From Pohlia nutans (Eukaryota; Streptophyta; Bryopsida; Bryales; Mniaceae), in contig CM040106.1 in NCBI GenBank assembly GCA_022496805.1, positions 7,006,001 through 7,070,000 of the forward strand: 64,000 bases of DNA. The letters run 5' to 3'. Shown piece by piece: positions 54,611-64,000 of this stretch. A model generated the notes under the pieces. That model had not been told where the DNA came from and ran no database searches. It was given only the letters and a program-made list of their open reading frames with translations. How positions within the stretch are numbered: the stretch's first letter is position 1; each line of letters begins with the position of its first letter. The position numbers and the translations under genes were made by a program.

Positions 54611-55203
54611 TCATCGAATAGGTCGTGGCTTATTAGGATAGCGTCGATGAAATTCATGTACCTTTTGAGGCGCGCCAACAACATTTATTGCTGGTTCCCA
54701 CGTCCGTTCATTGATGTCGTAACCACGCCAGTGTATTAGATATTCTAATTTGCCTCGTCTTCGCCGCAAATCAAGTACTTTTTCAACTTCATATTCCTCG
54801 TGGGTATCAACTTCAATGTTAGGCGGTGGTGGTTGCTTTCTTCCTGGTATATTTGACTCTTTGTATGGTTCTAATAGTGACACATGAAAAACATGATGTA
54901 CCTTCATAGATGCTGGTAGGTCCAACCGAAAGCCACCGGATTGACTTGTTGCTGAATAGAGAATGGTCCTAATCGACGATAGTCCAACTTATCACATGGT
55001 CTTGTAGTCTTGATATTGCGCCGAATAAGCCATACTTTGTCGCCAACTAGGAATGACGGTGATTCTTTTCTAAATTTATCTGTAGCGGCTTTGTAGCGAT
55101 CTTGGGCTTCTTTTAAATGAATCTTCATCAACGCATGGGGTTCTGATAGTCTTGTTGCAAAGTTGACAGCTGCCGGATTCTCATTCTTTGACTGGTTTAA
55201 CAT
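54611..55203 (-). pseudogene. Integrase C-terminus and chromodomain of the gypsy element
   Basis: 55203-54904 reads L-K-E-A-Q-D-R-Y-K, F-L-V-G-D-K-V-W-L-I and L-D-Y-R-R-L-G-P-F, the usual integrase C-terminal (GPF/Y) module. After a frameshift near 54915, 54925-54611 gives [12 protein letters not shown] and the chromodomain Y-E-V-E-K-V-L-D ... Y-L-I-H-W-R-G-Y ... T-W-E-P. Chromodomains of this kind guide integration to marked chromatin. The aromatic-cage positions Y, W and W appear present. Confidence 0.85.
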
Positions 55204-56110
55204 GTCAAGCTTTGGATGATATCCATAGTTGGCATAGAATACCGTTTGATGAATCGATGCATGACGGTATTATTATACGCAAACTCAGCCAATGGTAAAT
55301 ACAAGGTCCAATCGTCTTGTTGATAGTTGATGTTGCAACGTAAATACTGCTCTAATACTTGGTTTACACGCTTCGTTTGGCCATCAGTTTGAGGATGAAA
55401 AGCAGAAGAGAGTTTGATTTGCACCTTCAAGATTTCAAAGAGAGATCTCCAAAATTTGGAGACAAACTGTGGTCCACGATCTGAAATGATGTCATCCGAT
55501 AATCCATGATATTGATAAATGTCATCCAAAAATAGTCTTGCAGTCTCTTCTCCGGTGATTGTCTTCTTGCAAGGGACGAAGTGTGCCATTTTTGTCAATC
55601 GATCAACAACCACGAATATGGTGTCAAAAGTCTTTGACGGTGGTAAATCAGTGATGAAATCCATAGAAACAGAAGACTATGGTTGTTTTGGATTAGACAA
55701 CGGTTGCAAGAGTCCATACGGACGATGTCGTGGATTCTTCGATCTAGAACTAGTGTCACAAGAAAGAACGTAGTTTTTGACATCTGAGGCTACCAAAAAT
55801 TTTGACAAATGAGTTTTAACGTCGTGTTGAACCCAAAATGTCTGGCTGCAGGAAAATCATGATGGGCTTGAAGAATTTGAAGGCGTGCAGAACCTTCTGG
55901 AATATATAAGCGCTCCTCAATATACAAGAGGTCATCCACAAACTTGAAATTGTCGCGATCAATCTCAGAGCGACGCTGAATGTCAAGAACAAGAGGGTCC
56001 GTTGCTGATATTGCACGAACTTGGTCAATAAATGATGAGTCAACTGGCATAGCCATAGTCACTCCATGAACTCGAAATTGCTCGGTCTTCAGAAGAGTTG
56101 TTTGTTGCTG
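55197..56110 (-). pseudogene. Integrase of the gypsy element, catalytic Glu lost
   Basis: The N-terminal zinc finger is damaged: the H...H half (H-H-D-F-P-A-A-R-H) is present, while the CX2C half is frameshifted and shows Cys-Asp-Thr-Ser, so its second Cys is gone. The core has M-D-F-I-T-D-L-P and S-D-R-G-P-Q-F. Exactly 35 residues after the second Asp, where D,D(35)E needs Glu, there is Lys (G-Q-T-K-R-V-N-Q). A TAG replaces a conserved Trp (55790-55792), and frameshifts lie near 55770 and 55265. The copy cannot integrate by itself. Confidence 0.88.
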
Positions 56111-56191
56111 GTCATATGCTGCATCTCCTTCTTTAGGTGCAAGATAGGATCTTCGAGATAAAGCATCTCATAGTCATTGTTGTTTTCCAGG

Positions 56192-57320
56192 TCAATATGT
56201 GATGACAAAGTCAAAACGAGATAATGACTTGTTCCAAAGAGCTTGCCGCCGATTTAATACACGAGCTGCCATAAAATATTCAAGATTTTTGTGATCTGTA
56301 TATACAGTCACCTGATGCGAAGCGCCTTCAAGAAAATGACGCCATTCTTGAAACGAGTCCACTATAGGAAGTAGTTCTTTGACATGAATCTCGTAGTTGA
56401 TTTCTACAGCAGAGAATTTTCTAGAATAGAACGCAACTGGATGAAGTTTTGCGTCATCTCCCTTTTGCGATAAGACTGTACCTAATGCAAAGTCTGATGC
56501 ATCAGTCTCCATGTAAAATGGTTTTGAGAAGTCTGGATGAATCAAGATTGGACCCGTTGTAAAAGCAGTCTTCAGATTTTTAAAAGCAGTCTCCGCTTCA
56601 AGTCTCCAATCGAGTTTGTCTTTGCATGTCAATCGAGTCAATGCAGCAGCGATTTGAAAATAATTCTGGATGAAAATTCCATAAAAATTAACAAATCCGA
56701 GAAAGCATTGTACATCACGTACCGTTCGAGGAGTTAACCAATTCGTGATAACTTCAATCTTCTTTGGATCCATAGATAAGCCTTCACTTGAAAGAATATA
56801 CCCAAAAAACTCCACTTGCGGTTGATGAAAAACGCACTTTTCTGATTTTGCGTATAATCCAGCATCTCGTAATTTTTGTAATACAAGCTTCACATGTTCT
56901 TCATGTTCTTCAACTTTTTTGGAATAAATTAAAATGTCATCTAGATAGCACACGACAAATTTATCCAAAAATTCACAGAAGATGTCGTTCATCAAATGTT
57001 GAAATATGGCAGGTGCATTTGTAAGTCCGAAAGGCATGATATTGTATTCAAAATGACCATACCTTGTTCGAAATGCAGATTTCCATTCGTCCCCTTCTTT
57101 AACGCGTACTAGGTTGTAAGCTCCGCGTAAATCAATCTTCGTATAGATCTTGGCTTGTTCAAATTGATCAAGAAGCCCAGATATCAACGGCAACGGGTAT
57201 CGATTCTTCACAGTAATCTTGTTCAAGTCGCGATAATCAACACACATTCGTAAGGAGCCGTCTTTCTTCTTGACAAAGAGTATTGGGGTACCAACTAGGG
57301 AACTTCAAGTGTCGGATGAA
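56192..57320 (-). pseudogene. Reverse transcriptase and RNase H of the gypsy element
   Basis: Longest open piece (351 codons from 57247). It contains C-V-D-Y-R-D-L-N-K-I, K-I-D-L-R-G-A-Y (first catalytic Asp), M-P-F-G-L-T-N-A-P and Y-L-D-D-I-L-I-Y (catalytic pair), then RNase H with E-T-D-A-S-D-F-A-L-G and Y-T-D-H-K-N-L. RT motifs look intact. A TGA at 56192-56194 ends the frame where gypsy elements read T-Y-R-P-G, probably CGA changed to TGA, and two more TGA codons follow closely. A frameshift near 57305 separates it from the upstream part. Confidence 0.9.
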
Positions 57321-58149
57321 GTTTTTGGCGAGATTCTCTTCAAAATATTCCTTCAACGCTACAAGTTTGTTTTGCGAGAGGTTGTAAATTGGGCCAAAAG
57401 GTGGTTGCGCGCCATCTTGCAGATCAATCGCGCAGTCGTAAGGTCGATGCTCTGGTAAAATATCAGCATTTTTCTTCTCAAAAACATGTTGAAACTCCTT
57501 ATACTGGTTCGGAATGCTCGTAACCATAGTTGCTTCTTCACGAGCCGGAGTTGCATAAATAACAAATGGATTGTTATGTTTCGCAGCTCTCATAAAAGTC
57601 TTTGCTCCAACGAACAATGGTTTAGGATGACGAAGTTTGGACCTAGTTGGTTGTGTAAGGGGAATCATACTAGGAAATGACTTGATTTTGAGGTTACTCC
57701 AATCTATGTTAGGATTGTATTTTCTAAGCGTAGATAATCCTAGTATGATAGAGCTTGTAGGGGTTTTAATGACATTGAAAATAATAAAACTATTATGACC
57801 TTCTAACTCTATTTCTAAAGGATTAGTTTCGTGGGTAATATGACCTGAGGCTAAGGGACGTCCATCTATTACTTCTACCGGAACGGGATAAGGTTTTTAA
57901 CTAAAGGAATATTGTGAAGTTTTATGAAATCTTCATCTATGAAACAAGCAGAGGCTCCTGAATCTATCAAGGCGGATGTTCGAAAGTTCAAACAAGCAAA
58001 AGAAAAAGGAACGTTAAAACAACGAGAGGGTTGATCGGAAAGGAAGAGACTTTGTGATTTGAACTCGTCCAACCGCACGGTCTCTATTGTGTCTGGGTCT
58101 TTTCGTTTCTTGATTGTTGATGGTCCCCCACAAACGTGCTCCGTGTTTT
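57237..58149 (-). pseudogene. Protease and linker of the gypsy element
   Basis: The aspartic protease motif A-L-I-D-S-G-A-S-A with flanking F-I-D-E-D-F lies about 57975-57910. A one-base frame change near 57890 moves to V-E-V-I-D-G-R-P-L, then S-S-I-I-L-G-L-S-T-L, the C-terminal flap-side motif of gypsy proteases. The linker to RT (57668-57237) includes L-P-E-H-R-P-Y-D-C-A-I-D-L, highly typical of chromoviruses. Confidence 0.8.
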
Positions 58150-59128
58150 GAAAGTATGGCGGTTTTGCTTTTTGGAGCTTTTCGGCTTTATGACCTTTTT
58201 TTCCACAATACAAACATAAACCTTCTTCAAATCGTCGTTTCTTCTCTTGTGGCGTAAGTGGCTTGAATCGTACCGCATCAATTTGCATGTCTTCCACTTC
58301 CGAATGACTGCTTGGAATATTTGTCGAAGCAGCCGAGTGAGAAGAACTTCTATATGGTTTTGATGAAGTTCAAGAATGTTGATCTTGATGTCGCTGAAAT
58401 AATCGATTGTCGCACTTCACGGCTTGACTTATTGCCTCACTCAGTGTTTGAGTATCAGGCAAAGACAATAACAGGTCCTTGACGTCATCTCGTAGTCCCC
58501 TATGAAATTGACTCACAAGTGCTTCTTCGTCCCAATTGATGTTGCACGCTAATTGTCGAAAATCTGATGCATACAAAGATGCAGATCGCGATCGTTGTCG
58601 CAAAGTTCGAATCTTGTCATGCTCTCTGAACGCCTCTCCAAAAGCAGCTAAGAACATCTCGAAGTTGTTCAAGATCGGTGATCTTTTCTCAAACAGAGGA
58701 GCAAACCAAGATAAAACTTGCCCCGTAAGTAAGGTTCTAACTAGACCTACTCGCGATTCGTCTGTCAGATAGCGATGCGGTTGAAGAAAGGTAATAAGTC
58801 GGATTTGATTGACAAACCTTCAAAATTTTGAGCGTGTGCCATCAAACTTCTCTGGAAGGCTAATCCGGGGCTCCTTGAACCTTCGAGTTTCAACATGTTG
58901 AGGAGATGGATTCTCCTCTTGAGTTGGAAGAATTGATGGTTCTCCGGATGGAAAAACTTGAGGCGCAACACTCGTTTGTGAAGGTCCAGCCCTGTGATCG
59001 TTGTGAAGCCTAGAAACAAAATTCTCAATTTGGTTCGTCCTATAAGACAAGGATTCGATGGCTTTGAGAACGGCGTCTAGTTTTGATTCAGCTAAGTCTA
59101 TTGGGTTCGTATCTACAACTCCTGACAT
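58150..59128 (-). pseudogene. Gag of the gypsy element, with altered zinc knuckle
   Basis: ATG at 59128. It includes L-P-E-K-F-D-G-T-R, then V-L-S-W-F-A-P-L-F and F-L-A-A-F-G-E-A-F, the capsid-like part of gypsy Gag. In-frame TGA codons lie at 58820-58822 and 58370-58372. The nucleocapsid knuckle reads C-L-Y-C-G-K-K-G-H-K-A-E-K-L, with Leu where CCHC needs the last Cys. Gag packages element RNA; this copy would fail at several steps. Confidence 0.82.
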
Positions 59129-59404
59129 CTTGAAATCACTCTAGAGAAGGAAACAAAAGAATTCTATGAAGAGTAGAGACAATTAAAGGTGGGTAATCCA
59201 CAACCTTTAAAATGTTAAAACCCAATCTTGAAAAAGGTGTAATCCGCTCTTGATCAAGAAAGAATTGTACAAGACATTACAATACTAGCCTACAAGAGAG
59301 TAACCCGCAACTTCTAGAAGGCTCTAGCACTTTCAAGAAAGAAGTAATCCACTCTTATCAAGAAAGACCAAGCTCTAGTATTGTCAATGTCACTCTCGTC
59401 AAAC

Positions 59405-59925
59405 TGTCAGGGACACAAAAATTCAAGAAGAAGAACAAGAGAATAAGAACAAGAGCATGAACAAGGACCCAAGAACAAGAAGTGCAATAGTATAAAAGAG
59501 TGGTTCTCAAGACAGTATATTGAACTAAATCGATAGTTGAACAAGATTCAAGACAAGGCAATATTCAAGGTTGCTCCTAACTTGTGTTGACGAGAGTGAG
59601 GAGTTCTTTATCTCGTCTCCTAGATATACTAGTACTAAGGAAGCTTCTGAAGGGGCTTCCTAGAGACTATGAGAGTCCCTAGGAAGTATCTAGAAGATCC
59701 TAAAAGTCTAAGGACCTATAGAATTTCTAGAAGTATTCTAGAAGATTCTATGTCGGTGGCAATACCCATCACGAAATAGTTTTGAACACAATAATTATAT
59801 CACTGTGGCAATATCCATCACTAAGGCAATACCCATCACTAACTAGTTTTGGACACAATAATTATATCTCTAGTTTCAAGGCCTAGTCTTTGCAATACCC
59901 ATTTCAAAGTTCTATACCTGTGAAA
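59405..59925 (-). repeat. 5' LTR of the gypsy element (521 bp)
   Basis: Starts TGTCAGGG and ends TGTGAAA on the plus strand, so the terminal CA has become AA. Similar to the 3' LTR throughout apart from scattered substitutions, a ~30-bp difference near its start and the ~49-bp unit. The adjacent internal sequence (GTTTGACGAGAG on the minus strand) is not the usual initiator-Met primer-binding site. Confidence 0.92.
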
Positions 59926-59930
59926 TTAGT

Positions 59931-61020
59931 TGTGAAGGTAAAGTCAATATGTAATTCTTTCAAAATTTAAATTTAAATTCATCACTAGTCACCCTACATA
60001 ATTACAACAAAATTGTTCAAGAAGGTGTTTAAGGGCAAGGCCAAACTTTTGGTCCCTCTACATTCAACAAAATTGCTAAAAGGAGCAAATTGCTTCCTAA
60101 AAAATGTAATGAAAGGAAAGTATCTTATTTCACAGTTGACACCTACTATAGAAAACCTCAAAACCTAACTAACGCAACAAAATGTTGTGCGTATTAATTC
60201 AATTTCATTATTACCTTTTTTTTGGCATAGATATTCTATTAATAGCATATTACATTAGAAAACACATTTTTTAGTCATTTACTTATTTAGCAAAATTTTG
60301 TTGATGGCCATGCCATATCATTATGCTGCATTCAAGCCATTTTAGATAATTTTAAGATCCATTATCAAGATCACACACCACTGCTAAATGCATCTAAAAT
60401 GAGTCGTACAATAAACAACAAACAAACTGTAAATTTTCGTTTCACTACATCCTTTACAATTTTTCATCCAACCAAACTTTCTTTGGTTCTTGTGGTCAAT
60501 AAATAGGTAAGAGAAAATTAAATGCCACGTTGCAAAAGTGTCTGCTTAGTACTAAATACTAAGTACCAGCAACAATATGAGACATGGTTTAGGAGTCAAG
60601 AAACATGTTTGAGACATGGCTTTTTCAGGGATGCTCCAATTATGCTTCTCTTTTAATTTCTTCACGTACATTTTTTTTATTACTTGTAAGCATAACTATT
60701 ATTTACCTTGAATTTCAATTTTGATATTGAATTAAACAAAATTGCAATTACTTTGAATTTTTATCATTTTTACATGAATAAATTTGTAAATATTCAAAAT
60801 ATCTTCCAATTGTATCGAATGATTTTTCAAACCTCCCATGACATTGTTAAGTCCTAGACTTTGTATCGGAGTTGTGCGTGTATCTAACAAAGATAACTAA
60901 AAATAATCAAATCTTGATTTGGAGCTACAACACAATGTAGAACGGTGTTTATGTTGTATGATTGTAGTGCTTTGACCAAGAAGTAGGTGGTGCGGTACCA
61001 AATTGCTTAAGAATGTTATG
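59931..61020. other. AT-rich intergenic sequence
   Basis: No coding signal or repeat ends found. Confidence 0.4.
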
Positions 61021-61032
61021 TGTAATGTTGAT

Positions 61033-61389
61033 GAGGCACCACGAGCCTTGGCTTGGTGGTTAAGCTCATGGCCCCCAATGAGGAAGTTGTGGGGTTCTAT
61101 TCCCCATGGTGGCGTGGTGCTAACCACTATAGTCCACCCAACTATGGTGGGGGTCTTTGGAACTTGTTGTATGGGTACCTCAAAGCCCTTTGGGGGAATA
61201 CCATGTCAGGTATCTTCAAGGCATTAGTGGCTAGCTAGGCATTAGCATAGTGTGTTACTATAGTGTCCATCCTCAAAAGGAGAGAGTAGTATTGTCCCGA
61301 TGTCCCCTTGTCCGGTGGGCACCGGGTCATTGACATAACGAAAGGACACGTCATTCACGCCGGCTCCTTGCTTAAAAAGGACCAAAATT

Positions 61390-61436
<47 letters not shown>
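61033..61436 (+). mobile_element. Full-length tRNA-derived SINE with (TCTA)n tail
   Basis: An A box TGGCTTGGTGGTTAAG (61053-61068) and B box GGTTCTATTCC (about 61094-61104; one mismatch to GGTTCRANTCC) form a pol III promoter. A ~280-bp body follows, and the 3' half recurs at 2658, 42258 and (reverse) 63702. It ends in about eleven TCTA units. TGTAATGTTGAT before (61021-61032) and TGTAATATTGAT after (61437-61448) form a 12-bp target duplication with one mismatch. Confidence 0.85.
61391..61436. repeat. (TCTA)n microsatellite, SINE tail
   Basis: Eleven or so tetramers. All four family members end in the same motif, so it is part of the SINE and not a chance microsatellite. Confidence 0.9.
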
Positions 61437-61448
61437 GTAATATTGATA

Positions 61449-62265
61449 ACCATCTATATAAAATTATAAATCATACAACGTGATATTTCAACTATCCAAA
61501 TTGTAGTGCTTTTACTTTTACAAAGCAGTTGAGGACATTTTGGGGTTAAGCAGATTGCAGCTAATTTCAATAATTGGAGTTGATTGAGTTTCAAAATTTT
61601 ACCCAGAAGAAGACGAGGTTTTTGAAACTCAATCCTCTCAACAACAACATTCAGCAAGACACCAACTCATGAAGAGAAAGATGTTTCCCTTGCAAGTCTA
61701 ACTTCACTCGCATTAATTTCTCTCATGAAAGTTGTTCTGTATATACACAGAATCTGAGTTTGTTTTAGTGCAAGAACGTGTTGTACCACCAGTGAAAAGT
61801 GGAAAAACCTTCAACATTGACAGAAGGTAGTCACACCCTGTATACCCAGTAGAAACACACAATTCCATCCCTATATACCTATTCTGCATCGTAGATTAGT
61901 TGTGAAAGTGCTTTTGAAACCATTTCCTTTCTTAACTCTCATTGACAAGTTGAATTTAAATTTTAAGGGGATTGGATTAGTTCAAGAATGTTATGTAGAA
62001 AGGTAAGGTTCATATAAATATCTCCCACACTTCTAATGCTTAAAATAAATTTAAAGTAAAATCACTACTAGTTCTATAAAATCCAATACTAGTAGTATTT
62101 TAAAATTAGAAATATGTAAAGTAAAAGTAACTAAGAAAAGTAAAAATTGCCTTACTATATATATAAAATGAAGGGTGATGTTGAATACCATTGTTGTATT
62201 TAAGTATTATCTATAGTTTGCCCATTTTTATTGTCTGTTGTTTCAAAAAAAAATTCTTCGTTACA
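61449..62265. other. AT-rich sequence upstream of the zinc-ribbon gene
   Basis: No feature that I can support. Confidence 0.4.
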
Positions 62266-62790
62266 ATGACTACGTTAGCAAAATTGTGTTCTCATTGTGG
62301 TCACAAATTTAAAAATGTAGCGTACAAATTTTGTCCCATGTGCGCTACTCCTCGCTTTCCTCTTCCAAGTGAAGAACTAGATGTAGGACCTCCTGTAGAA
62401 ACTAATAGGCCTCATAGTCTCCCTATTCCCACGTATGAACAAATTTATGTTCATTATCCAAAGAGTTTAAAAGAACACGGAAAACTCTATGGAAAAAAAA
62501 TTCCTATTAGCGTATTACTATGATGAATACCACAAATACATAAACAACCAGCTATTGGCCAAGGTAAAGCTGAAGGAAAGGGGGTTTTTAGACAAGAATG
62601 AAGAGAGGAGCCGTGAGGAGTGGAGGATTGCTCTGAAGGCGATGTGCGAATCAATAAGTAAGGATATGGAGTTGTTGGACTTTGAGAAGATACAAATCCC
62701 ATGGCGACTAAAGAGATATACAATTATCTCCTAGAGCATACCGAAAACCTCAACAAATACAACAAGACCAAAAAGAAAAGAGCTACAAAA

Positions 62791-62878
62791 GTAAGTTTAT
62801 TTTGATTTTTCATGAATAGTTCTCAATAATTGTACATGTGTGAACATTCAATTGTAACATATGTTGTAATTTGTGTAG
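62791..62878 (+). other. Intron 1 of the zinc-ribbon gene
   Basis: AAAA|GTAAGT donor and TTGTGTAG acceptor, 88 bp, AT-rich. Flanking frames join as R-A-T-K / N-F-F-E. Confidence 0.55.
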
Positions 62879-62959
62879 AATTTTTTTGAAAGTACACAAG
62901 ATCTAGAGATTCAAGATTGCCTTCTACAGTTGGAAGCTGCAGTAACTCAAATTCCAGAG

Positions 62960-63065
62960 GTACGTGATTTTTCAATTATGAATGTTCGTAAATTATTTTT
63001 TCTTCACTTTATTGAAATTTTTATATGTTTATTGAAATAATAAATGATGGTGGTGTCGTTGGCAG
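62960..63065 (+). other. Intron 2 of the zinc-ribbon gene
   Basis: GAG|GTACGT donor and GTTGGCAG acceptor, 106 bp. Flanking frames join as I-P-E / S-Q-I-H. Confidence 0.5.
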
Positions 63066-63701
63066 AGTCAGATCCATGAAGATTCAAATCTGCAATCGTC
63101 ATTTCAAGAGCAAGACCTCGAGCCACAACCTCGAAGAAGACCAAGAAGAGAGGAAAATGAAGGAGGTCTTGAGTGCAAAAAAAGAATAAAGGCAAGGCTC
63201 CAATAGATGATGAAGACAGTATTGACGATCCCAAGTTCAAAGAATCTCAATTAACAATCAAGCGTCATTTCGGCTATAAAAGGATCGACGATATAGAAAG
63301 GAATATAAACACGATTATTGACCAATTGAATGTTGTAGAACAAACAACGAGGTACTATAAATGGAAGAAATACGACTATAGAAAGAAGGTCATAAAGGTA
63401 GCTACTGTAACAAATTAAATGAAAATAGGTAGGTTTTACAAATTACTTTTTTGTACTCCAGAAGTAAATATTATTCACTAGTCCCGTTGATATAAAATTT
63501 GGTTTCATTTGATATATACATTTCATATTTTGATAAGTTGAATTCGTTTATTAATTAATAAAATTATTTTTTAACACTTTTTGATGACATATTAAGTTTA
63601 TCACAGTCATGAGTAATTGTATTACCAAAAAACACAATACCCCCTTGGCTTCTTCCTTGCATTTGTGGACCACAAAGATGTCACTACAACGCCAAAATTA
63701 A

Positions 63702-63812
63702 AGACACATAAATAGATAGAAACTTTGGTCCTCTTTTGAAGCCGGCGTGAATAAATAAAGTGTCTATTTGTTTTGACAATGAGCCAATGCCCACCAGGCA
63801 TAGGGACATAGG
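63702..63812 (-). mobile_element. SINE 3' fragment, reverse copy
   Basis: The reverse complement carries TGCC(T)GGTGGGCATTGGCTCATTG, GACACTTTATTTATTCACGCCGGC (in parts) and a short TCTATC tail, as in the copies at 2658, 42258 and 61033. Confidence 0.75.
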
Positions 63813-63834
63813 TCAAAATTACATATATCACCAC

Positions 63835-64000
63835 ATCTAGAAGACAATCTCACCATACAATTTATCAAATTCATTTATTGTAAAAAAATATGCTCTCAAT
63901 AAAAATCGCCATTAAAATCCAAAAATATCAATCATTAATTAATAGCATCGTTAACCAATGATGGAAAATTTAACCCCTCAAATTCGTCACTGTCGAAGTT
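63835..64000. other. AT-rich sequence to the right edge
   Basis: Nothing recognised. Confidence 0.4.

Larger units (their letters stand above)
53439..59925 (-). mobile_element. Complete Ty3/gypsy chromovirus-type retrotransposon, inactive
   Basis: Two LTRs bound gag, protease, RT, RNase H, integrase and a chromodomain, in that order on the minus strand. TTAGT flanks both ends (53434-53438 and 59926-59930). A purine-rich tract (AGAGAGGGAAGTGA on the minus strand, 53994-54007) precedes the 3' LTR as expected for the polypurine tract. Chromodomain-bearing gypsy elements are chromoviruses. The spelling recalls the Tcn1-like group described from mosses and fungi (from memory, unverified). Many stops and frameshifts make the copy dead. 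Confidence 0.92.
62266..63418 (+). pseudogene. Zinc-ribbon protein gene with two introns, frameshifted
   Basis: ATG at 62266. Residues C8-S-H-C11 and C23-P-M-C26 form a zinc ribbon. After a frame change at an A8 run (about 62492-62500), the protein goes on with Y-Y-Y-D-E-Y-H-K-Y and a Lys/Glu-rich helical part. A second frame change lies near 62700. GT-AG introns are visible at 62791-62878 and 62960-63065. The end (63180-63418) is highly charged (D-D-E-D-S-I-D-D-P, later R-Y-Y-K-W-K-K-Y-D-Y-R-K-K). I do not recognise the family. The design (ribbon plus charged tail) recalls small accessory proteins of DNA transposons, but this is a guess. Sequencing errors in homopolymers could also explain the first shift. 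Confidence 0.45.

Noticed and set aside
61050..61110. tRNA gene suggested by A and B boxes
   Set aside because: No cloverleaf can be drawn. The sequence is the head of a SINE with a tail and a target duplication.

Overview
The window reads as a repeat-rich, AT-rich intergenic stretch of a streptophyte nuclear genome (a charophyte alga or an early land plant; I cannot narrow it further). Two things point there. A scrambled patch of plastid DNA at 28.1-29.1 kb carries pieces of psbB, psaA, ndhD, atpF and atpA, and plastid ndh genes are typical of streptophytes. The transposable elements are of plant type: Ty3/gypsy with a chromodomain, CACTA/tnp2, pogo-like and CACTA-like MITEs, and tRNA-derived SINEs. 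I find no intact host gene, no rRNA, no true tRNA gene and no CRISPR array. Almost every long reading frame is a broken piece of a mobile element. All coordinates and frames were worked out by eye.

Layout. 0-1 kb: broken gene with a degenerate SWIM-like motif and a C-terminal zinc ribbon. 1.8-4.8 kb: an element with ~200-bp inverted ends, containing a 277-bp MITE and a ~1-kb foldback. 5.0-11.9 kb: a long LTR-like unit 'B' (copy B1) split by a 4.36-kb unit 'A' (A1), which has TG...CA ends, a 5-bp target duplication and its own minus-strand protein gene. 12.7-16.3 kb: a small MITE, then a gypsy integrase fragment between two inverted B ends (B4 and B3). 19.3-20.2 kb: CACTA-type non-autonomous elements. 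20.5-27.4 kb: a second A copy (A2), this time split by a B copy (B2), so the two families are nested in opposite order at the two loci.

28.1-29.1 kb: plastid mosaic. 32-34 kb: dispersed AT-rich repeats and a ~178-bp tandem repeat. 34.5-35.9 kb: JmjC-domain pseudogene. 38.1-41.3 kb: 5'-truncated LINE with RNase H, a CCHC knuckle and an apparent restriction-like endonuclease end. It includes a 455-codon frame without any ATG that runs into a correctly phased -1 slippery heptamer. 41.3-41.6 kb: tRNA-like SINE. 45.1-48.7 kb: CACTA tnp2 transposase gene interrupted by a palindromic 163-bp MITE.

52.5-53.0 kb: pogo-like MITE. 53.4-59.9 kb: complete but dead Ty3/gypsy chromovirus-type element (minus strand) with both LTRs and a TTAGT target duplication. 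61.0-61.4 kb: full-length SINE with a (TCTA)n tail; three more 3' fragments of this family lie in the window. 62.3-63.4 kb: broken zinc-ribbon gene with two recognisable introns.

The genes do not form a pathway. The window is a record of successive insertions, and several are dated relative to one another by nesting, by empty sites and by reading frames that continue across the insertion.
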